From RGIG4034 sp045628945 (GTDB taxonomy: Bacteria; Bacillota; Clostridia; Lachnospirales; Lachnospiraceae), in NCBI GenBank assembly GCA_045628945.1, contig JAZQQG010000009.1, positions 1-24,587 on the forward strand: a stretch of DNA of 24,587 bases, in the 5' to 3' direction. The notes beneath the pieces are model-generated. The model was not told where the DNA came from and did no database searches. It saw only the letters and a program-made list of their open reading frames with translations. The position numbers were made by a program, and so were the translations under genes. How positions within the stretch are numbered: position 1 is the first letter of the stretch; the number at the start of each line of letters is the position of its first letter. Below, one piece after another: positions 23,286 to 24,587 of this stretch.

Positions 23286-23528
23286 TTAGATTGCCTGATG
23301 GAAGGTACGGGTGATAACGTCGTTCTGCTGCTCGGGAGTTAACTTGATGAAGTTAACAGCGTAGCCGGATACACGAATGGTAAGCTGAGGATAGTTCTCA
23401 GGATTCTTCTGTGCGTCCAGTAAGGTATCTCTGTTTAATACATTTACATTAAGATGATGTCCGCCCTTAGTTGCGTAACCATCCAGTAAAGATACTAAGT
23501 TATCAATCTGATTCTGTGCTGCTGCCAT
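23286..23528 (-). CDS. Stand-alone glycyl-radical domain of split pyruvate formate-lyase
   Basis: An 80-aa protein equivalent to the C-terminus of PFL: NLVSLLDGYATKGGHHLNVN (10-29), NRDTLLDAQKNPENYPQLTI (32-51), the radical loop RVSGYAV (52-58) with G55 as the radical site, then the family end ITRTFHQAI. It looks like E. coli GrcA/YfiD in size, but lacks the extra N-terminal extension of GrcA and lies directly in the pfl operon. GGAGG is found 10 bases before its own ATG, so it is made as a separate protein. Because the upstream catalytic ORF has no radical domain, this protein should be an essential subunit rather than a repair part (inference). Functional PFL would be a complex of core plus this domain, with pflA installing the radical. 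Confidence 0.9.
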   Translation of the reverse strand: MAAAQNQIDNLVSLLDGYATKGGHHLNVNVLNRDTLLDAQKNPENYPQLTIRVSGYAVNFIKLTPEQQNDVITRTFHQAI

Positions 23529-23552
23529 TGTAATATTTCCTCCTGTATTATT

Positions 23553-23771
23553 CTACTTACGCATGGAGCTGTAGTCGTCAAGACCCTGCTCCAGCGTAGG
23601 AACGGAACAGGCAAGTGGGGTTCTGGAACAATCCGTACACCCCATTGTCTGAACAGACTTGGACGACTTGGAATTCTCGTCGAAATCTACGTTTACGTGT
23701 CCGACGCCATTACCCATACCGGCGTCCAACATTGCTACAAGGTCATCAACCATCATATCCTTGTTGTCCAT
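23553..23771 (-). CDS. Small protein resembling the entry to the glycyl-radical domain, with Cys cluster
   Basis: A 72-aa ORF between the PFL core and the radical domain, with its own GGAGG 8 bases before the ATG. Residues 7-31 (MVDDLVAMLDAGMGNGVGHV and NVDFDE) align by eye with QIDNLVSLLDGYATKGGHHL and NVNVLN of the 80-aa radical-domain protein. It lacks everything after that: no RVSGYA loop, so it cannot carry a glycyl radical. Instead the tail has C45, C48 and C55 (GCTDCSRTPLAC). It may be a third subunit, a placeholder that caps the empty radical-domain site, or a redox or metal sensor; it may also be a decayed duplicate. I do not recognise a named family. The coding frame is intact and well spaced between the other two ORFs, favouring a real gene. 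Confidence 0.7.
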   Translation of the reverse strand: MDNKDMMVDDLVAMLDAGMGNGVGHVNVDFDENSKSSKSVQTMGCTDCSRTPLACSVPTLEQGLDDYSSMRK

Positions 23772-23804
23772 AGTTCTGCCTCCGATTTCTTTTTTTGTAA
23801 AGAA

Positions 23805-24587
23805 TTACTTGCTGAGATCTAACTCGATGTCTCCGGCAAATACAGTATCTTCCTTACCAAGAGCGTTAGGAATGATAGTGAAGGTGTTGGAGATACCGTC
23901 CTGAGCATCCATGAAAGGAAGCTTAGCTACAGATGCAAGGGATGCAACTGCACCGTGGGTATCACGGCCGTGCAGAGGGTTAGCACCGGGAGCGAAAGGC
24001 TGACCTGCCTTACGTCCATCAGGGGTGTTACCGGTTGCCTTACCGTAGGTTACGTTAGAAGTAATGGTTAATCCGGACTGGGTAGGGAAGCCGTCTCTGT
24101 AGGTATGATGTCTTCTGATCATCTTCATGAACTTGGAAACGATCTCCTGAGCGATCTCATCTACTCTGTCATCGTCGTTACCGTACTTAGGGAAATCACC
24201 GGTGGTCTCGAAGTCAACGATTACACCGTCCTCATCGCGGATAGGCTTAACAGTAGCGTACTTAATAGCGGACAGGGAGTCAGCTACTACGGACAGACCT
24301 GCAATACCGGTTGCGAAGTATCTACGAACATCTCTGTCATGAAGAGCCATCTGTGCTCTCTCGTAGCAGTACTTGTCATGCATGTAGTGGATTACGTTAA
24401 GGGTGTTAACGTAGGTCTCTGCTAACCACTCCATCATATCCTCGAACATAGGCATGAACTTATCGTACTCGATTACATCGCCTTCGTACTTCTTGTAGTT
24501 AGGTCCGATCTGCTTCTTGATCTTCTCATCCACACCACCGTTGAGAGCGTATAACATACACTTAGCAAGGAAGTCGGAGGCCAAGCG
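23805..24587 (-). CDS. pflB: Pyruvate formate-lyase catalytic core, C-terminal part (partial at window edge; no radical domain)
   Basis: The frame stays open to the window end, so only the last ~260 residues are seen. They match PflB closely by eye: IHYMHDKYCYERAQMALHDR, AGLSVVADSLSAIKYA, HTYRDGFPTQSGLTITSNV, GNTPDGRKAGQPFAPGANPL and ISNTFTIIPNALGKEDT. The usual protein would continue here into the glycyl-radical domain; instead the ORF ends after AGDIELDLSK. The catalytic cysteine pair should lie just beyond the window edge (in E. coli about 17 residues upstream of the first residues seen). PFL converts pyruvate and CoA to acetyl-CoA and formate. A TTG at 24584 is an internal codon, not a start. 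The split is discussed in the findings. Confidence 0.93.
   Translation of the reverse strand, partial: RLASDFLAKCMLYALNGGVDEKIKKQIGPNYKKYEGDVIEYDKFMPMFEDMMEWLAETYVNTLNVIHYMHDKYCYERAQMALHDRDVRRYFATGIAGLSVVADSLSAIKYATVKPIRDEDGVIVDFETTGDFPKYGNDDDRVDEIAQEIVSKFMKMIRRHHTYRDGFPTQSGLTITSNVTYGKATGNTPDGRKAGQPFAPGANPLHGRDTHGAVASLASVAKLPFMDAQDGISNTFTIIPNALGKEDTVFAGDIELDLSK

Noticed and set aside
23286..23805. Simple frameshift or sequencing error in a normal pflB
   Set aside because: Each small ORF has its own Shine-Dalgarno and ATG, gaps are non-coding, and the linker-like sequence occurs twice, which one indel cannot produce.
1..24587. CRISPR array, insertion sequence or prophage
   Set aside because: No regularly spaced repeats, transposase, integrase or phage structural genes were seen anywhere in the window.

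Overview
The window looks like chromosomal DNA of an anaerobic Firmicute of the class Clostridia, most likely a Lachnospiraceae member (Butyrivibrio/Roseburia-like). This is judged from the rpsF-ssb-rpsR ... gdpP-rplI-dnaB core, strong AGGAGG-type ribosome binding sites, L-arabinose genes, a clostridial ferredoxin and pyruvate formate-lyase (PFL). The genus assignment is an inference; no search was run.

Layout. (1) 1-704: 3' end of a 23S rRNA gene, no 5S gene, then tRNA-Asn(GTT), tRNA-Glu(TTC) and tRNA-Cys(GCA), spacers rich in small perfect hairpins, and an intrinsic terminator. (2) 765-8606: an AT-richer block. It holds a capsule-type polysaccharide biosynthesis protein, then seven tightly packed genes: an aminopeptidase-like DUF4910 protein, an acyl-adenylating ligase, a VOC protein, a cyclase-family metal hydrolase, an acyl carrier protein, an AAC(3)-family N-acyltransferase and a DRE-TIM aldolase. 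The block ends in a strong terminator. I read it as a self-contained pathway that makes an unusual acyl group on a carrier protein and transfers it to an amine, probably on a surface sugar. The product is unknown. (3) 8628-12643: an arabinose-scavenging operon (GH51 arabinofuranosidase, FGGY pentulose kinase, ribulose-5-P 4-epimerase) behind a near-consensus promoter whose -10 box runs into a perfect 21-bp palindrome. (4) 12683-15734: a small Cys-rich protein, a multi-spanning GT-C-like membrane protein, a sirtuin and a DUF951 protein. (5) 15765-22108: housekeeping genes rpsF-ssb-rpsR and gdpP-rplI-dnaB, with a HEPN/MNT toxin-antitoxin pair between them whose antitoxin carries an extra N-terminal DNA-binding domain. 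(6) 22130-24587, minus strand: ferredoxin, PFL activase (pflA) and a PFL split into separate reading frames.

The most striking point is the PFL. The catalytic-core ORF stops where the glycyl-radical domain should begin. Two small, separately initiated ORFs follow. One (72 aa) resembles only the entry to the radical domain and then has a cysteine cluster. The other (80 aa) is a complete stand-alone glycyl-radical domain with the RVSGYAV loop. An intrinsic terminator separates these from the activase gene. The second strong candidate for an undescribed system is the ACP-dependent acylation cluster at 2477-8578.
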